From: ENR-C587 sp942493235
GTDB taxonomy: Bacteria > Bacteroidota > Ignavibacteria > Kapaibacteriales > UBA2268
Assembly (NCBI GenBank): GCA_942493235.1
Contig: OW818676.1
Location: 3,100,001 to 3,164,000, forward strand
Direction: 5' to 3'
Length of the DNA: 64,000 bases
A program made the translations under genes and the position numbers. The notes under the pieces are model-generated. The model was not told where the DNA came from. It did no database searches and was given only the letters and a program-made list of their open reading frames with translations. Below, one piece after another: positions 27,604 through 39,800 of this stretch. Each line of letters begins with the position of its first letter. Positions within the stretch are counted from its first letter, which is position 1.

Positions 27604-30600
27604 TTACCTATTGACAACAAATCTGATGTTATTTTCAAAATTATCAGATTTCAAAACTACATTATAAATTCCATTTGATAATTTGGAAACTACGTTTGAA
27701 ATATCAATTTCATTATATCCCAAATTTGAATAATCAGAATAAATATTTTCAATTAGTTTACCGCTCATATCAAACATATTAATCTCAATAGCAGTTTCGC
27801 ATTCCAATTCATAAGAAATTATTGTGTTAGCACTGATAGGATTCGGTTTTACTCTGAGTTTTGTTTGATCCGTATTGTCATTTACCGAGTTAATAGCAAC
27901 GCCTTTTCCTATTAAATTGCTTGAAACAGAAAGCAAAGTATTATGCTTTTCCAATACTATTTTTAATTGTGCATTATAATTGATTGTATCTTTAGGAGAG
28001 AAATAAACAATCAAATTCTTCTCTGCATTTTCATTGACAATTGTGTTTAAAATACTTGTATATGAAGCTTCATCAATAGTGAAAATATCTGCTATATCCG
28101 ATTCTATTGTAATTTGATGAATTTTCACTTCACCTGAATCGCAGCAATTTAAAAGTTTTAGGGTAGCAGGATTTTGATTATTTTCTATTGTTATTTTTTT
28201 ATTTGCCCAATCATAACTTTCTAAACTGAAAATCGAAATAGAAGTTGAGCATTGAATATCAAACGTAGAATTAGTCGGGCTTGCATTTGAGCATATAATG
28301 GTGCCCAATGCTTTATGTGTTGCATTTGTCTGATGATTAGAATTGTAATTCAAATAGACTGTATCAGTGCTTTCGGGAGCAATTCTAAGCTTTGAAAACG
28401 GGGATTTGGACAAAGAGAAATTATCATTATTATCAAAAACAATATTATCTATTAAAGCCTCACCAGAACCTAAATTTGATATTAGTAAAGCTAATTCAAA
28501 ATTGTCATAAAACGGAGATATGTTTTGTATGCTTATATTGGACGAAATAACATTAGGAATACCAGCACTAATCCGAACTTCAAACAATTGATTATGGAAA
28601 CAGTCAAATTCGGCAATCAACGTATCGACCAAGTAAGTATTTGATTCATCAGTCATTAAAGCTTTGATTTCAAATTTTTTCTTTTCTTTTATTTTAAAAT
28701 TTTGATTTAGAGAGTTTGAAACAGAAAATTCTTTTGTAGAATTTTTGAAGAATAATTTTTTAATACTAATTTGAGTACTGCTAATATTTTCAATCTCAAT
28801 ATTTTGAATAAATTCTTTGTTTCTGGCTTGTATTCCAAAATCAATTATTTCGGCAGAGGCTTCGACTAATTTTTCGGGAACAAAATCAATTTCCAATGTA
28901 TCGGTATTACCGCTATAAGTATCTGCAATAACAACTATATGAGCCGGTTTAGATTTATCTAATGGGCTCGCAATAAAATACTTATCTTTATCTGTATTGG
29001 TTTTATTCGGATTATTCTTTAATTCTGCATTTGTAGTATAATTTAAATCCGATAAAGCATTTTTTATATTCGAGCAGTTTTGATTTGTATCTTTATCAAA
29101 AGAATTCGCATGTATATAATAACTGCTACAGTCAGTATAATAATCGAATTTTAGCGAATCATCACAAGATTTATCATCGTATATTCCGCAAAACGAACCA
29201 TAAGCAAATCCATCATCAAATCCATCAAGATTTCCATAGTAATATGCTGCAAATCTGACCTTATTATTATCAGCTTCTATATTATGACTACCTTTACTAA
29301 TTATAATAACTAAATAAGAATAAGCCGACCCGTTAATCAATTTGATTTTTGAAGCATAATCTTGAGCAATACTACTACCATCTAATTTAATTTTATCCTT
29401 ATCTTTTGTTTTAAACACGATGCATAAATATTTATACATCTGACTTGTTGTAGTATAAAACGATGTAGAACTAACCCATAAATTATTAGGAATTAAAGTC
29501 ATCATCATACCCTGACCACAATAGCCTAAGGTTACATTATCATCTCCGTCAATATCAAATATTTTATTTATTTTCCCGGGTGTTACCGGATGTACATTAT
29601 TAGTATGTGATTTTGCATATTGGCTAACCAAAACTTTTTTATCGGCATAATAATATCCGGTTTTAGTTTGCTCCATAATTTTAAAATCTTGCCCTTTATT
29701 AATTGTTGCCATTTTTACTAAATCAGATGTAATTTCGTTATTTATATAAATAGTTGTATTATTTTCGGTAGCAACAAATCTTATTATTTCACCCCTATCT
29801 TCTTGATAATTTCCATAATAGTTTCTACCTTGATAAGTAATTGGTACTGAAACATATTCACAACCCGCAAATTTGAATGGAAGCATTTGCTCTAAATATG
29901 TACCCCGTGAAAAGTCAGCTCTCATGCCCAAAAATGTAGCCGCTAATCTGGGGAAAGTCGATTTGGAATGTCCTGAAAATACAGCAATCGGTTTATTTGA
30001 ATTAATATATGTACCGGTTAAATCAGATTCCCAAGTCTGACTTAAATTAGCGTTTTCAGTAGATTTAATCAAATATACTTGTCCTTTGTTCAAATTAATA
30101 TTTTTTGTAGAGCCGGCACTAACATTTTTTTCGGTTTTTACTGTTGGTGTAAAATTTACACTTGTCCCATTTTCAGTAGCTAATATTAAAATCGCAGGTT
30201 GAGTATATTTAATTGAACCATCAACATCCTTTAATTTATCCTCATAAAAATTCATAGTATAATACTCATTACCCAGTAGTTCTGTCGGTAAAATTGTAAT
30301 TGCTGCACCTGTCCATTGATAAGATACAAAAATGGCAACATTAACAGGGACATCCGAGACTAAATGTAAACTATTAGATCGGATTACTTCACTTTCACTA
30401 TTCATATAGGATTCATCTATAGCCATTATAAAGCTACTATTGCCCTCTATATATTTAGCCTTTAATACTTCGCCACTTTTGTCGTAGAGAAGTATATTCG
30501 CCGGTTGAGTTGTAGTTACAAAAAGCTCATAAGGCGAATTAGTTGTGCTACCTCTAAGATTTTCATTAATTGACTTGTTTATATAGGGGATCGAGAGCCA

Positions 30601-30678
30601 GAAATCGGTTCCCGGAGCTTGTGAAAAAGAATTATATGTAATAATAAAAAAGGCTAAAAGGTAAAAGTAAGTTTTCAT
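27604..30678 (-). CDS. Secreted IgGFc-binding-like protein with T9SS sorting domain
   Basis: 1024 residues from the ATG at 30678, chosen because a signal peptide ('MKTYFYLLAFFIITYNSFSQ') begins there; an ATG five codons upstream is possible. The first ~480 residues match the bacterial IgGFc-binding N-terminal domain pattern: 'GTDFWLSIPYI', 'SNSLHLVSDVPVNVAIFVSY', 'TILPTELLGNEYYTMNF', 'NKPIAVFSGHS'. Then come Ig/ASH-like beta domains (about 600-930; 'IDFGIQARNKEFIQNIEIEN') and a T9SS type-A tail ('RVKPNPISANTIISYEL', 'GIYNVVLKS'). The family name comes from a eukaryotic mucin-like protein; antibody binding here is not implied. A surface adhesive role is inferred. Confidence 0.78.
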   Translation of the reverse strand: MKTYFYLLAFFIITYNSFSQAPGTDFWLSIPYINKSINENLRGSTTNSPYELFVTTTQPANILLYDKSGEVLKAKYIEGNSSFIMAIDESYMNSESEVIRSNSLHLVSDVPVNVAIFVSYQWTGAAITILPTELLGNEYYTMNFYEDKLKDVDGSIKYTQPAILILATENGTSVNFTPTVKTEKNVSAGSTKNINLNKGQVYLIKSTENANLSQTWESDLTGTYINSNKPIAVFSGHSKSTFPRLAATFLGMRADFSRGTYLEQMLPFKFAGCEYVSVPITYQGRNYYGNYQEDRGEIIRFVATENNTTIYINNEITSDLVKMATINKGQDFKIMEQTKTGYYYADKKVLVSQYAKSHTNNVHPVTPGKINKIFDIDGDDNVTLGYCGQGMMMTLIPNNLWVSSTSFYTTTSQMYKYLCIVFKTKDKDKIKLDGSSIAQDYASKIKLINGSAYSYLVIIISKGSHNIEADNNKVRFAAYYYGNLDGFDDGFAYGSFCGIYDDKSCDDSLKFDYYTDCSSYYIHANSFDKDTNQNCSNIKNALSDLNYTTNAELKNNPNKTNTDKDKYFIASPLDKSKPAHIVVIADTYSGNTDTLEIDFVPEKLVEASAEIIDFGIQARNKEFIQNIEIENISSTQISIKKLFFKNSTKEFSVSNSLNQNFKIKEKKKFEIKALMTDESNTYLVDTLIAEFDCFHNQLFEVRISAGIPNVISSNISIQNISPFYDNFELALLISNLGSGEALIDNIVFDNNDNFSLSKSPFSKLRIAPESTDTVYLNYNSNHQTNATHKALGTIICSNASPTNSTFDIQCSTSISIFSLESYDWANKKITIENNQNPATLKLLNCCDSGEVKIHQITIESDIADIFTIDEASYTSILNTIVNENAEKNLIVYFSPKDTINYNAQLKIVLEKHNTLLSVSSNLIGKGVAINSVNDNTDQTKLRVKPNPISANTIISYELECETAIEINMFDMSGKLIENIYSDYSNLGYNEIDISNVVSKLSNGIYNVVLKSDNFENNIRFVVNR

Positions 30679-31558
30679 GATATACCCAAACACATTTTTA
30701 ATATATTCAATTATTGTGTAAAAACACTACTTAACTATTAACACATTTATTATCATTATGTCGCAGAATATTTCATTTAATAAAATATTTACACTACATC
30801 AAATAATACGTATCAGTTATTAGGTGCGGGTAAAGAGACTTTGTAAAAACCATAAGATAAGTGTTTTTACTAAAATTACAATTTCTCTCGATGTCAGTAT
30901 AAGGCTGTCTAAAAATCGTCATTCTGATTTACCCTTTACAGCAATGCTGTAATTGTAGAAGTAATGACACAAAGTAAAGCATTGCCTTTAACCTTCCGAA
31001 GGGTTAAGAAGCCTTCGGAAGGTGTAACAAAACTTTTAGATTAAATTATTTCTACACATAAATTGAAATATTTAGAAAGGTTTAGTTAGGTCGTTGCTAC
31101 CCAACTTCAGAATCAACTTTTTTTATTTTTTTATAAATAGTAAACAACGAGCTTGTTATTATTCCCTAAAAATATTTCTCTTTACCTTCCGAATGTTTCT
31201 TTACCATTCGGAAGGTTTAAGGAATTAATCAATCCACTTAATAATAGAAATTATGACGATATAAAGTTTTAAACGCATAGAAATACATATAATACATAAT
31301 CTTGCTTAAGTTAAGAGCGAAAGTATGTCATTAGGAACTAAGTGAAGAATTAAGACAATGCTAAATAATGATAATTCTGGATTCTTCACTTCGTACAGAA
31401 TGACAAATTTTAGACTGCCTTGTGATATTATATGACATATCTAAGGGAGTGAATTTCCTATTCCCTAACCCCTATCCCCGAACTCCTATCCCCAACCCCT
31501 ATCCCCGAACCCCAAAAAATATACACGTCGCATTTGCACTTATGCAATAGTCATTTGA
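30679..31558. repeat. Large intergenic region with palindromic elements
   Basis: No gene is seen. 30901-30980 is a truncated composite element (AAGGCTGTCTAAAAATCG, then GTAATGACACAAAGTAAAG). 30991-31023 is a perfect 12-bp hairpin ACCTTCCGAAGG/CCTTCGGAAGGT. 31184-31216 is its variant ACCTTCCGAATG/CATTCGGAAGGT, in which both arms changed together. 31325-31420 is another composite element copy. 31448-31516 is a C-rich tract of CCCCGAACCCCTAT-like units, sharing its left flank with the tract at 27532. Confidence 0.7.
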
Positions 31559-31593
31559 AAAAAAACCTGATAGGATTAGTTATCAGGTTTTTT
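31559..31593 (-). terminator. Rho-independent terminator of the OmpA-family gene
   Basis: AAAAACCTGATA pairs perfectly with TATCAGGTTTTT around an 8-base loop, 22 bases after the stop codon; on the minus strand it ends in a run of T. Confidence 0.8.
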
Positions 31594-31614
31594 AAAAAAG
31601 ATTAAAACAAGTTA

Positions 31615-33552
31615 CTATTTCTTAGGAGTAGTTACATATATCTGTACAGTTCGTGATAATTGGCGACCTACAGGATTTTCATTATCAAAAATCGATACAC
31701 TTTCGCCTATGCCATGAACAACGAATTTTGCATTCGGAACTTTTGCTTCTAAAATCTTTTTAACGGCATTAGCTCGGCGTTCAGCCAATTGTTGATTATA
31801 AGTGTCGTCTCCTATTCTGTCTGTATAGCCATAAATATCAATTGTAGAATTAAATTTTACAGCCGGAACAATGTATTTATCTACTATCTCCATATCAGCT
31901 TTTGAAACGTCGGCTTTATCGAAATCGAATAATACTAAGCTGTATTTGGAAATTGTCTTATCGGGCAACTCCTCTGATTTCTTTTTAGAAGTTGAGAAAT
32001 ACTCTACCGGAATAGTGCCTTTGATTTTCTTTTCTTTTCCTGCCGAATTTTTAAGAATTAATACGTAGTCAACAGGTAGTTGTTTATTAGCTAATACATT
32101 CGGAGAAATAGCCCAATGGATGGCTTTTGGCTGGCTTGTCCCATGCAATGATTTTAAATTATTCCCAGATTGAGTTACATCAAGCTTCCAGTATGTAATC
32201 GAATCGCTTGTTTTAATATCAGGAATAAATTCAATCAAGTCAGGAGCTGCAACTCTTTGATTTTCACCGCTGATAATGATAGGTTCAAATAATTTAGGTT
32301 CATCGCCGGTGATTTCAATTCGACGATTTTCAGCTATACCGTCTGGGTCTTTAGAGCTTGAAGCTTTTTCAGGTGTATTTACTGCTTTGACAATGATTCT
32401 GTCTGATGCAATGCCGAAATTATTAATTAAATATTCTTTAGCAAAATTAGCTCTGTTTAGAGATAATCCCTTTACACTTTTCTCTTTTTTACCGTCATTA
32501 GTTCCGGTAATTGTTATTGTTGATTTTGGATTTGCTTGCATTCTTGTACCGATTATGTCGAGAGTTCTGATATTGATTTTCTCTGCATCGGACTCTAATA
32601 AGCTGAAATTAAACTTACCGGCTTCGTTACCCGAAGACATAACCTGTATAGTTTCAATTGGCTGCTCTTCCATTTCATCATAGAATACATAAGGCAGTAA
32701 TGGAAACAGCTCTGTATATTGCATATCTTCGACTCTAACAACTTTAACAGAAGCTTTAGAGCCATCTTTGTTGACAGCATTAACTTGCCCGAAAGAAGCA
32801 TCTAAATAAGTTTCTCGCGGAGTAATCGGCTTTTCTTCAGGCTGGTCGTCAGAGAAAAAGTCATAAGTAATATTTATACCTGCTCTTAATTGAGGAATGT
32901 TCCATTTGTCGAAATTAGCGTTAGTCGATACTTTAGTAAACGGAATTCTAAATGAAACCTCCGGCGATAATTTCCAATGTTTGTCAAGCTCGAATACCCA
33001 GCCTGCACCAACTACTGCAGCGAAACGAGCAGAAGCATCTGGAATATCCGCTTCGGGAGTCGTAAACAAATTTGGGCTTCTTTCAATTGTTAAATCATAT
33101 TTTTTAGTAATAGGCAGACCCAATTCCAAACCGGCAAGAAAATAAAGATTTTTCATCGGTAACAAATTATGGAATTGCATAATCGGAGCAATCTCTAAAT
33201 AACTAATTTTCGCATCAATTGTGTTATTTGTAGTATAAAAATCAAGTTGGGCATAAGTTTTCTGTAATTTACCATCCATTTGATTATATCCGATTCTGCC
33301 GGATAAAACAAATATTTCACTTAAAGGAATATTTCCTATTATCCCTATGTTCAGACCTAAAGAATTCTCTTTTTCATCAAATGGTACATGATAATTATTT
33401 GGATCATATAAAAAAGATGGTGAGTGCATATTGAAGTTTAATCCGCCATATAAGCCGAGAGCAGGATTCATCTTCAAGCTTTCTTGTGCGAAAGTCGGCA
33501 TACTTATTAATAACACTAATAGACAAAATTGTAATAGAAAAATCTTTTTCAT
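31615..33552 (-). CDS. OmpA-family outer-membrane protein with two OmpA-like domains
   Basis: 645 residues. Signal peptide 'FLLQFCLLVLLISMPTFAQE'. Residues ~30-235 form an outer-membrane beta-barrel ('LGLYGGLNFNMHSPSF', 'RIGYNQMDGKLQ', 'LPMKNLYFLAGLELG', 'LRAGINITYDFFSD'). Two peptidoglycan-binding OmpA-like regions follow: a divergent one at ~330-425 ('SLNRANFAKEYLINNFGI', 'ENRRIEITGD') and a canonical one at ~535-645 ('LFDFDKADVSKADMEIVDKY', 'YGYTDRIGDDTYNQQLAERR', 'GRQLSRTVQIYV'). It should tie the outer membrane to the cell wall. A good AAGGAG ribosome site precedes the ATG and a strong terminator follows, so it is monocistronic. Confidence 0.9.
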   Translation of the reverse strand: MKKIFLLQFCLLVLLISMPTFAQESLKMNPALGLYGGLNFNMHSPSFLYDPNNYHVPFDEKENSLGLNIGIIGNIPLSEIFVLSGRIGYNQMDGKLQKTYAQLDFYTTNNTIDAKISYLEIAPIMQFHNLLPMKNLYFLAGLELGLPITKKYDLTIERSPNLFTTPEADIPDASARFAAVVGAGWVFELDKHWKLSPEVSFRIPFTKVSTNANFDKWNIPQLRAGINITYDFFSDDQPEEKPITPRETYLDASFGQVNAVNKDGSKASVKVVRVEDMQYTELFPLLPYVFYDEMEEQPIETIQVMSSGNEAGKFNFSLLESDAEKINIRTLDIIGTRMQANPKSTITITGTNDGKKEKSVKGLSLNRANFAKEYLINNFGIASDRIIVKAVNTPEKASSSKDPDGIAENRRIEITGDEPKLFEPIIISGENQRVAAPDLIEFIPDIKTSDSITYWKLDVTQSGNNLKSLHGTSQPKAIHWAISPNVLANKQLPVDYVLILKNSAGKEKKIKGTIPVEYFSTSKKKSEELPDKTISKYSLVLFDFDKADVSKADMEIVDKYIVPAVKFNSTIDIYGYTDRIGDDTYNQQLAERRANAVKKILEAKVPNAKFVVHGIGESVSIFDNENPVGRQLSRTVQIYVTTPKK

Positions 33553-33758
33553 CGGAACTCCTTTTAATACTGAATAAATAACAAAATTTATCGCAAAACA
33601 AAAATATATTTCAATTCAATTTCTTATTAAACGATTTTTCAAAGCTATTTATTATAAGAATTATTCAAAAATTCAAAAATTTATGATATTAGTGGTATAT
33701 TTGATATATATGATATGAATATTGTAAAATCGACTTTATTCATTGATGTGCCATAAAA

Positions 33759-33870
33759 GAGGCTGTCTAATAAGTTATAGTTTTGTCGAATCGTCATTCT
33801 GTGTGAACGAAGAATCCAGAATTATCAGCATTTAGCTTTGTCTGGATTCTTCATTTCGTTTAGAAAGACA
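33759..33870. repeat. Composite palindromic element behind the giant T9SS gene
   Basis: It opens GAGGCTGTCTAATAAG; arms GAACGAAGAATCCAGAATTA and TCTGGATTCTTCATTTCG pair as an imperfect hairpin. Its right half is nearly identical to the copy at 41824-41917, which sits in the same position behind the next gene. It probably also terminates transcription. The rest of 33553-33885 is AT-rich with nothing recognisable. Confidence 0.7.
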
Positions 33871-33885
33871 AATTTAATAATTTAC

Positions 33886-36800
33886 TTATCTCACCACACT
33901 AATCGGATAAACTACTGCTTCGCTACCTTTGTTTATCACTAATTGATATGCTCCCTGCGGGATTTGTGTTAAATCAAATTTTAAATTATAAGAACCGAAT
34001 TCATGATAATTATTGTATAATTCAGCTATCTGTCTGCCGCTATTATCAAATAACAATGCTGTTACATTGCCTGATTCAAATATATCCAAAGTAGTACTGA
34101 TTGAATTTGATACAGGGTTTGGATACGGATATTCCGCATCTATAGTCAAATCTTCCTCTAAAAGCCCGTCTCTGCGAAGTGTCCAGCGTGAGCGAGGATT
34201 ATTTGTAGATGTTTCCTGCATATAATATGGACTTACAGGATTATTATATTCAAATGCTCTGAAATAATATAATTTGTATTTTGTTAATCCGCTTACAGTT
34301 ATTGACGGATTTGCAGCACTGCCATTATATAATACCTTTGCATCAGCGACTATATCGTTATTTTCATCAGTGTAAGAGCTTGAGTTACAAGCATAAGTTA
34401 CTCCGTCTGGTAGCGGAGTATTAGCAATTTTGTACTGCTGTCGACAAAGTAATAAGCAGGCATCGCCATCGCCACGTGTCCAGCTGACTGTCATTCCGGT
34501 TCTGCTAATGTTGCTGAATTGAAGATTTGAGGATGGGGTTGATGGAGCTAATGCTAAAGGATCTATCCCAAATTTATATTCATAAGCTCCCATATCAATA
34601 TTTCCGATTGCTCCTGTTAATTTATTTAATTTTCTACTAAATGAACCGCCGCGAATATCTGTTGTTAAATCATTCGATGAATTCGGATCTATGTCAAGAC
34701 AGGGCGACAAACCCAATAATCTATAATCATCTTCTTCTGTATTAACAAATAACGGGTCAGAATTAATACAATACTCAGGACTAAATGTTGCACCATTATA
34801 ATATATATCTCCAATATTATCTGAATAGCAAGAATTATTCACTGTCGCGGATGTACCGGGACCCAAATAAATTTGATTTCCATTAGCGACAGCTGTATTG
34901 CCCCAGAATATTGAATTATTAATAATTATACTACAAGAGTTCTCTAAAGAAATTGCTCCACCATTATTAGCACTATTATTAGCAAATGTACAATTAATTA
35001 CAGTTGGACTGCAGTCAATAACATTTCTTATTGCTCCGCCATTTTGCGTAGTGGAATTATTAATAAACAAAGAATTAGTAATTGTCGGACTACTACTATA
35101 TAAATTATACATAGCGGCACTCCAATCAGAAGAATTAGTTGAAAAAGTGCAATTACTAATAGTTGGACTGCTGCCAACAGTATTATAAACAGCACCTGCC
35201 TCATTAACTGCATAATTTGTTAAAAACGTGCAACTTGTTATAGAAGGACTGGCAGTATAATTATAAACACCGGCTCCATATATTGCCCTATTACTTACAA
35301 AATTAATGTTTGACACTGTAGGATTAGAACTATAATTAGCCATACCGCCACCTGCCCAATGAGACCCTTCACCATCAGCATAAGCATATTTTACGGTAAA
35401 TCCATCCAAAATTGCATTTGAAGTCAAACCTAATTCTTCAGGATGATAAAATATATGATAGCAATTATCTGTATAGTCATCATCAATTCCAATTTCTCCG
35501 CTTAAAATTGTTTCGTTAGCCCCATCAATTCCATAATCAGATCGCTCGCTAACAGCAGATTCAGTTCCGGCAAAACCGCCATAGATTGCAACACCTTCAA
35601 TCATTCGAAAATGATAGTAGCGTGAAATATTTGTTAAATCATAAGCTGAACTTGGCATATATGTACCTTTTGCTACCCATATCTCATCGCCGCTAACAGC
35701 TAAATCTAATGCTGATTGCAAAGATGTATAAGCATTTGCCCAACTTGAACCATTATTGGTACCACCAGCTGAATGATCGACATAAATTATTTGCTCATGA
35801 TCTGTTGTAAATGTCGAAACAGTTCCGTAGGCTGTCCCTTCGGAATTAGTAGCATAAGTATTGAATGAATACGATGTATTTGACAATAACGAACCAATTG
35901 ATTGACTATATGCTCCTGTACCGCTACCAATCGAAACTTGTATAACCCCTGTACCGCCAACTTGAGGATCAGCATTAACAGAGCTAATTGAATATACAAT
36001 TCCTTTAGCATTAACAGTAGCTCCTCCGTCAGCTGTAACGTTACCGCCAAGGGTTGCTGAATTCACATCAATAGAAGCAGCGGCTGCTGTAGTAACTGTT
36101 GGGGATACTATTCCTATACCTGTTATTGCAAAATCATAAGTTGCTTCATCACAATCATTATTTGTAAATGAAACAGTTGCAGTCCGAGATCCGCCTTCTG
36201 AAGGATTAAATGTTACCTGAAAAGTGGTAGAGCCTGCTGATGCAACGGGTGAACTTGGATTTGCAGTAATAGAAAAATCGCCTGCATTTGCTCCCGATAA
36301 TGAAGGATTAGCTAAAGTAAGATTTGCATTACCGATATTTTCAATTGTAAATGTCCTTACTATTGTACCGGAACTTAATGATTGGCTTCCAAAGTCAGTG
36401 TGGTCAGTTGAGGTAGGTGTTACATCGCCATCGGCAATAGAATTTCCATTCCCAACTACATTCACTTCAGGGTCAGTTCCAGTTCCCAATATAGCAAAAT
36501 CATAAGTAGCTTCGTCACAGTCGTTACAATTTACTGTAATCGTTGCCGACCTTGTCCCTGTAGCAGAAGGATTAAATGTAACTTGAAATGTAGTCGAACC
36601 TGATGACACTACCGGTGAACTTGGATTAGCTGTAATAGAAAAATCGCCTGCATTTGTACCACTTATGCTAACCGAGTAAATTGTTAGATTTGAAATACCT
36701 GTATTTTGAATGGTAAATGTTCTTACTATTGTACCGCTACAAACTGACTGACTACCGAAATCCGTATGGTCGGTCGAAGATGGAGTTACATCGCCATCAC

Positions 36801-39800
36801 TAATTGTATTAGTATTTCCTTGAATATTTACTTCCGGATCGATTCCAGTACCGACTATATCAAAGTTATAGGTTGCTTCATCACAGTCATTATTTGTAAA
36901 TGATATTGTTGCATTCCTTGCTCCAGTTGCAGATGGATTAAATGTAACTTGGAATGAAGTTGAGCCCGATGCCGCAACAGGTGAGCTTGGATTAGTAGTT
37001 ATAGAGAAATCTGCGGCATTTGTACCGCTTAAAGTAGGATTAGCTAAAGTTAAATTTGCATTCCCTGTGTTTTGTATCGTAAATGTTCTTACTATTGTTC
37101 CACTGCAAACTGACTGACTGCCGAAATCGGTATGGTCAGTCGATGTTGGAGTATCATCACCATCAACGATAGAAGAACCATTACCCTGAACGTTTACTTC
37201 CGGGTCTGTACCTGTACCCTGAATGTCAAAATTATAAATTGATTCATCACTATCATCATTATTTACTGTAATTGTAGCCGAGCGTGTACCGGAAGCTGAA
37301 GGATCGAAAGTAACCTGAAAAGTTGTAGAACCTGATGCAGCAACAGTTGTCGCAGGAGAACTTGTAAATGAAAAATCAGCAGCATTGGCACCGCTGATAT
37401 TTACAGATGAAATGTTTAAATCAATATTTCCGGTATTCTGAATTGTAAATGTTCTGACAATAGTACCGCTGCAAACCGACTGACTACCAAAGTCTGTATA
37501 ATCACCGCCTGAAGGGGTTACATCGCCATCAGAAATAGTAACACTATTGCCTTGAATATTAATTTCCGGAGCGTCCGGATACTGCCACGAAAGATAAGGA
37601 TAGGCACTATTCTTATCATCAGCTCTTCCCCAGTAATCATTATTTCCATTTGTCGATTCCCCACTGAAGTCCCAACCTGCATCAGTAAAGGTTGAAGTAT
37701 TTTGCATTTGAATTGTTGTTTTGCCTAATGCGGAAAAAGTACCACCGGAATTTGCAATACCTACAGCATAAATATCGGTATTCCAGAAACAATCGTCAGC
37801 AACTGTACTACCATTATTTGTGCCAACAAACGCACCTTTTTTCGAGGGATCAATTGAATTGGATATTGTACTAACCGTATAGCATTTAGTAATTGTTGCT
37901 GCGTTTGCTCCGGCAAATCCGCCTACAAAACCAACAATTGCCCCGCCCTCGGAGACTGTACCTGTAGAGTAACAATCACTGATTGTTGCACTACCTCCGT
38001 GAGATCCTACGAACCCTCCAACGTAATTAATACCTGTTACATTGCCAGTGGCAAAGCAATTATTCACTGAACACATGTTGTTACCAATTAATCCCCCTGC
38101 AGTACCACCAACGTTTGACACATTACCAGTTGCATAACAATTGGTTACTGTTCCTTGATCGATGTTACCTATTAAACCACCAGCCGCCACACTTACCCCT
38201 GTTGCCGTTGCTGTTACTGAACCGGTAGCATAGCATTCACTTACCGTTCTTGCAACTGTCCCTGATGAATTTCCAATTAATCCACCGACATAATCCCATG
38301 CTGTAACTGTACAAGTTGAATAACAATTCGAAATGTAATTATTACCTTCAGTAGTCCCGTCATCATTACCTATTAATCCGCCAACGCTACTGATTTCGGC
38401 AGTTATTACCCCAGTTGAATAGCAGTTTGAGACGGTACATCCACCGTAAATATAACCGATCACACCGGCATTTTGTTTTGCTGTAATAGCAACATTGATA
38501 ATACCAAGATTTGTAACGCTTCCGCCTTTGTTTCCACCGAATAGCCCAGCCTCGTCGGTATTGTTACGGTTAATATACAGTCCGGAAATCGTGTGATTTT
38601 GTCCATCATAATTCCCTCCAAAATCGACATAATCACTTCCTACCATCCAACCTATTGGTGACCATCCATAGTAACCACCGCTACCATCAGAGAACCATGT
38701 TGCTGTTGGTGAAGCGTCAATATCGGCTGTTTGTTTAAAATATTTCCCAGAAAAAGCGACCGATCCAGAAGCTAAACCATTAGTTTGTTCTGCAATCCAT
38801 TTTAACTCATCCAGGTTGCTGATCAGGTAAGGGTCTCCTATTGTTCCTGATCCAGCAGGGTTCCCTGTGCCTTGAATAGTAAAATTATAAGGGTTCTCAT
38901 CGCTGTCGTCGTTGACAATTGATATTGTTGCTGTCCGTGTACCAGCCCCTGAAGGATTAAAAGTTATTGAAAAAGTAGTTATTCCGGTACTGGCACCAAT
39001 AGAAGAAGATGGAATTGCAGTAACAGTAAAATCTGCAGAATTCGTACCACCAATTGTTATATATGGAGAAGCCCCAGTTAATGATAAAACAGCATCTCCT
39101 GTGTTCGAAATAGTAAATGTCCTAACAACAGTACCTCCGGCAAGCGGTGTAGCTCCAAAGTCTGTATAATCACCGCTTGAAGGGGTTACATCACCATCAG
39201 AAATAGAAACACTATTGCCTTGAATATTGATTTCCGGAGCTTCCGGATACTGCCACGAAAGATAAGGATAGGCACTATTCTTATCATCAGCTCTTCCCCA
39301 GTAATCATTATTTCCATTTGTCGATTCCCCACTGAAGTCCCAACCTGCATCAGTAAATGTAGAGGTAGTTTGCATTTGGGCTGTGGTTTTACCTATAGCA
39401 GAAAAAGTACCGTTATTTTGTCCGAAACCTGTAGAAAAAACATCTGCATTCCAAAAACAATTATTATTAATCACACCGCCGACACCATTACTGCCCACGA
39501 ATCCTCCTTTATGCTCATTCGTGCTTGTAACCTGGCTTGTGGTGTAACAATAACTTACTTGACCAAAATTAAAACCAATAAAACCACCACAATAATCACC
39601 GAAACCCAATCTATTACTTGTAGCTGTACCAGAGCAATAACAATTACTGATAAGCCCGTGATTCTCTCCAATAAAACCTGCAGCTTCAAATTCACCGGTA
39701 GCCGCCCCTGTAGAGTAACACTCATGGACGGTACTATAATTCTTACCAATTAATCCACCTATACGATCTCCAGTGTTTCCACCGGAAATAGTACCGGAAG

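Noticed and set aside
39220..39753. 177-codon plus-strand frame inside the giant gene
   Set aside because: It is antisense to repeated GLUG coding DNA and reflects its biased composition.
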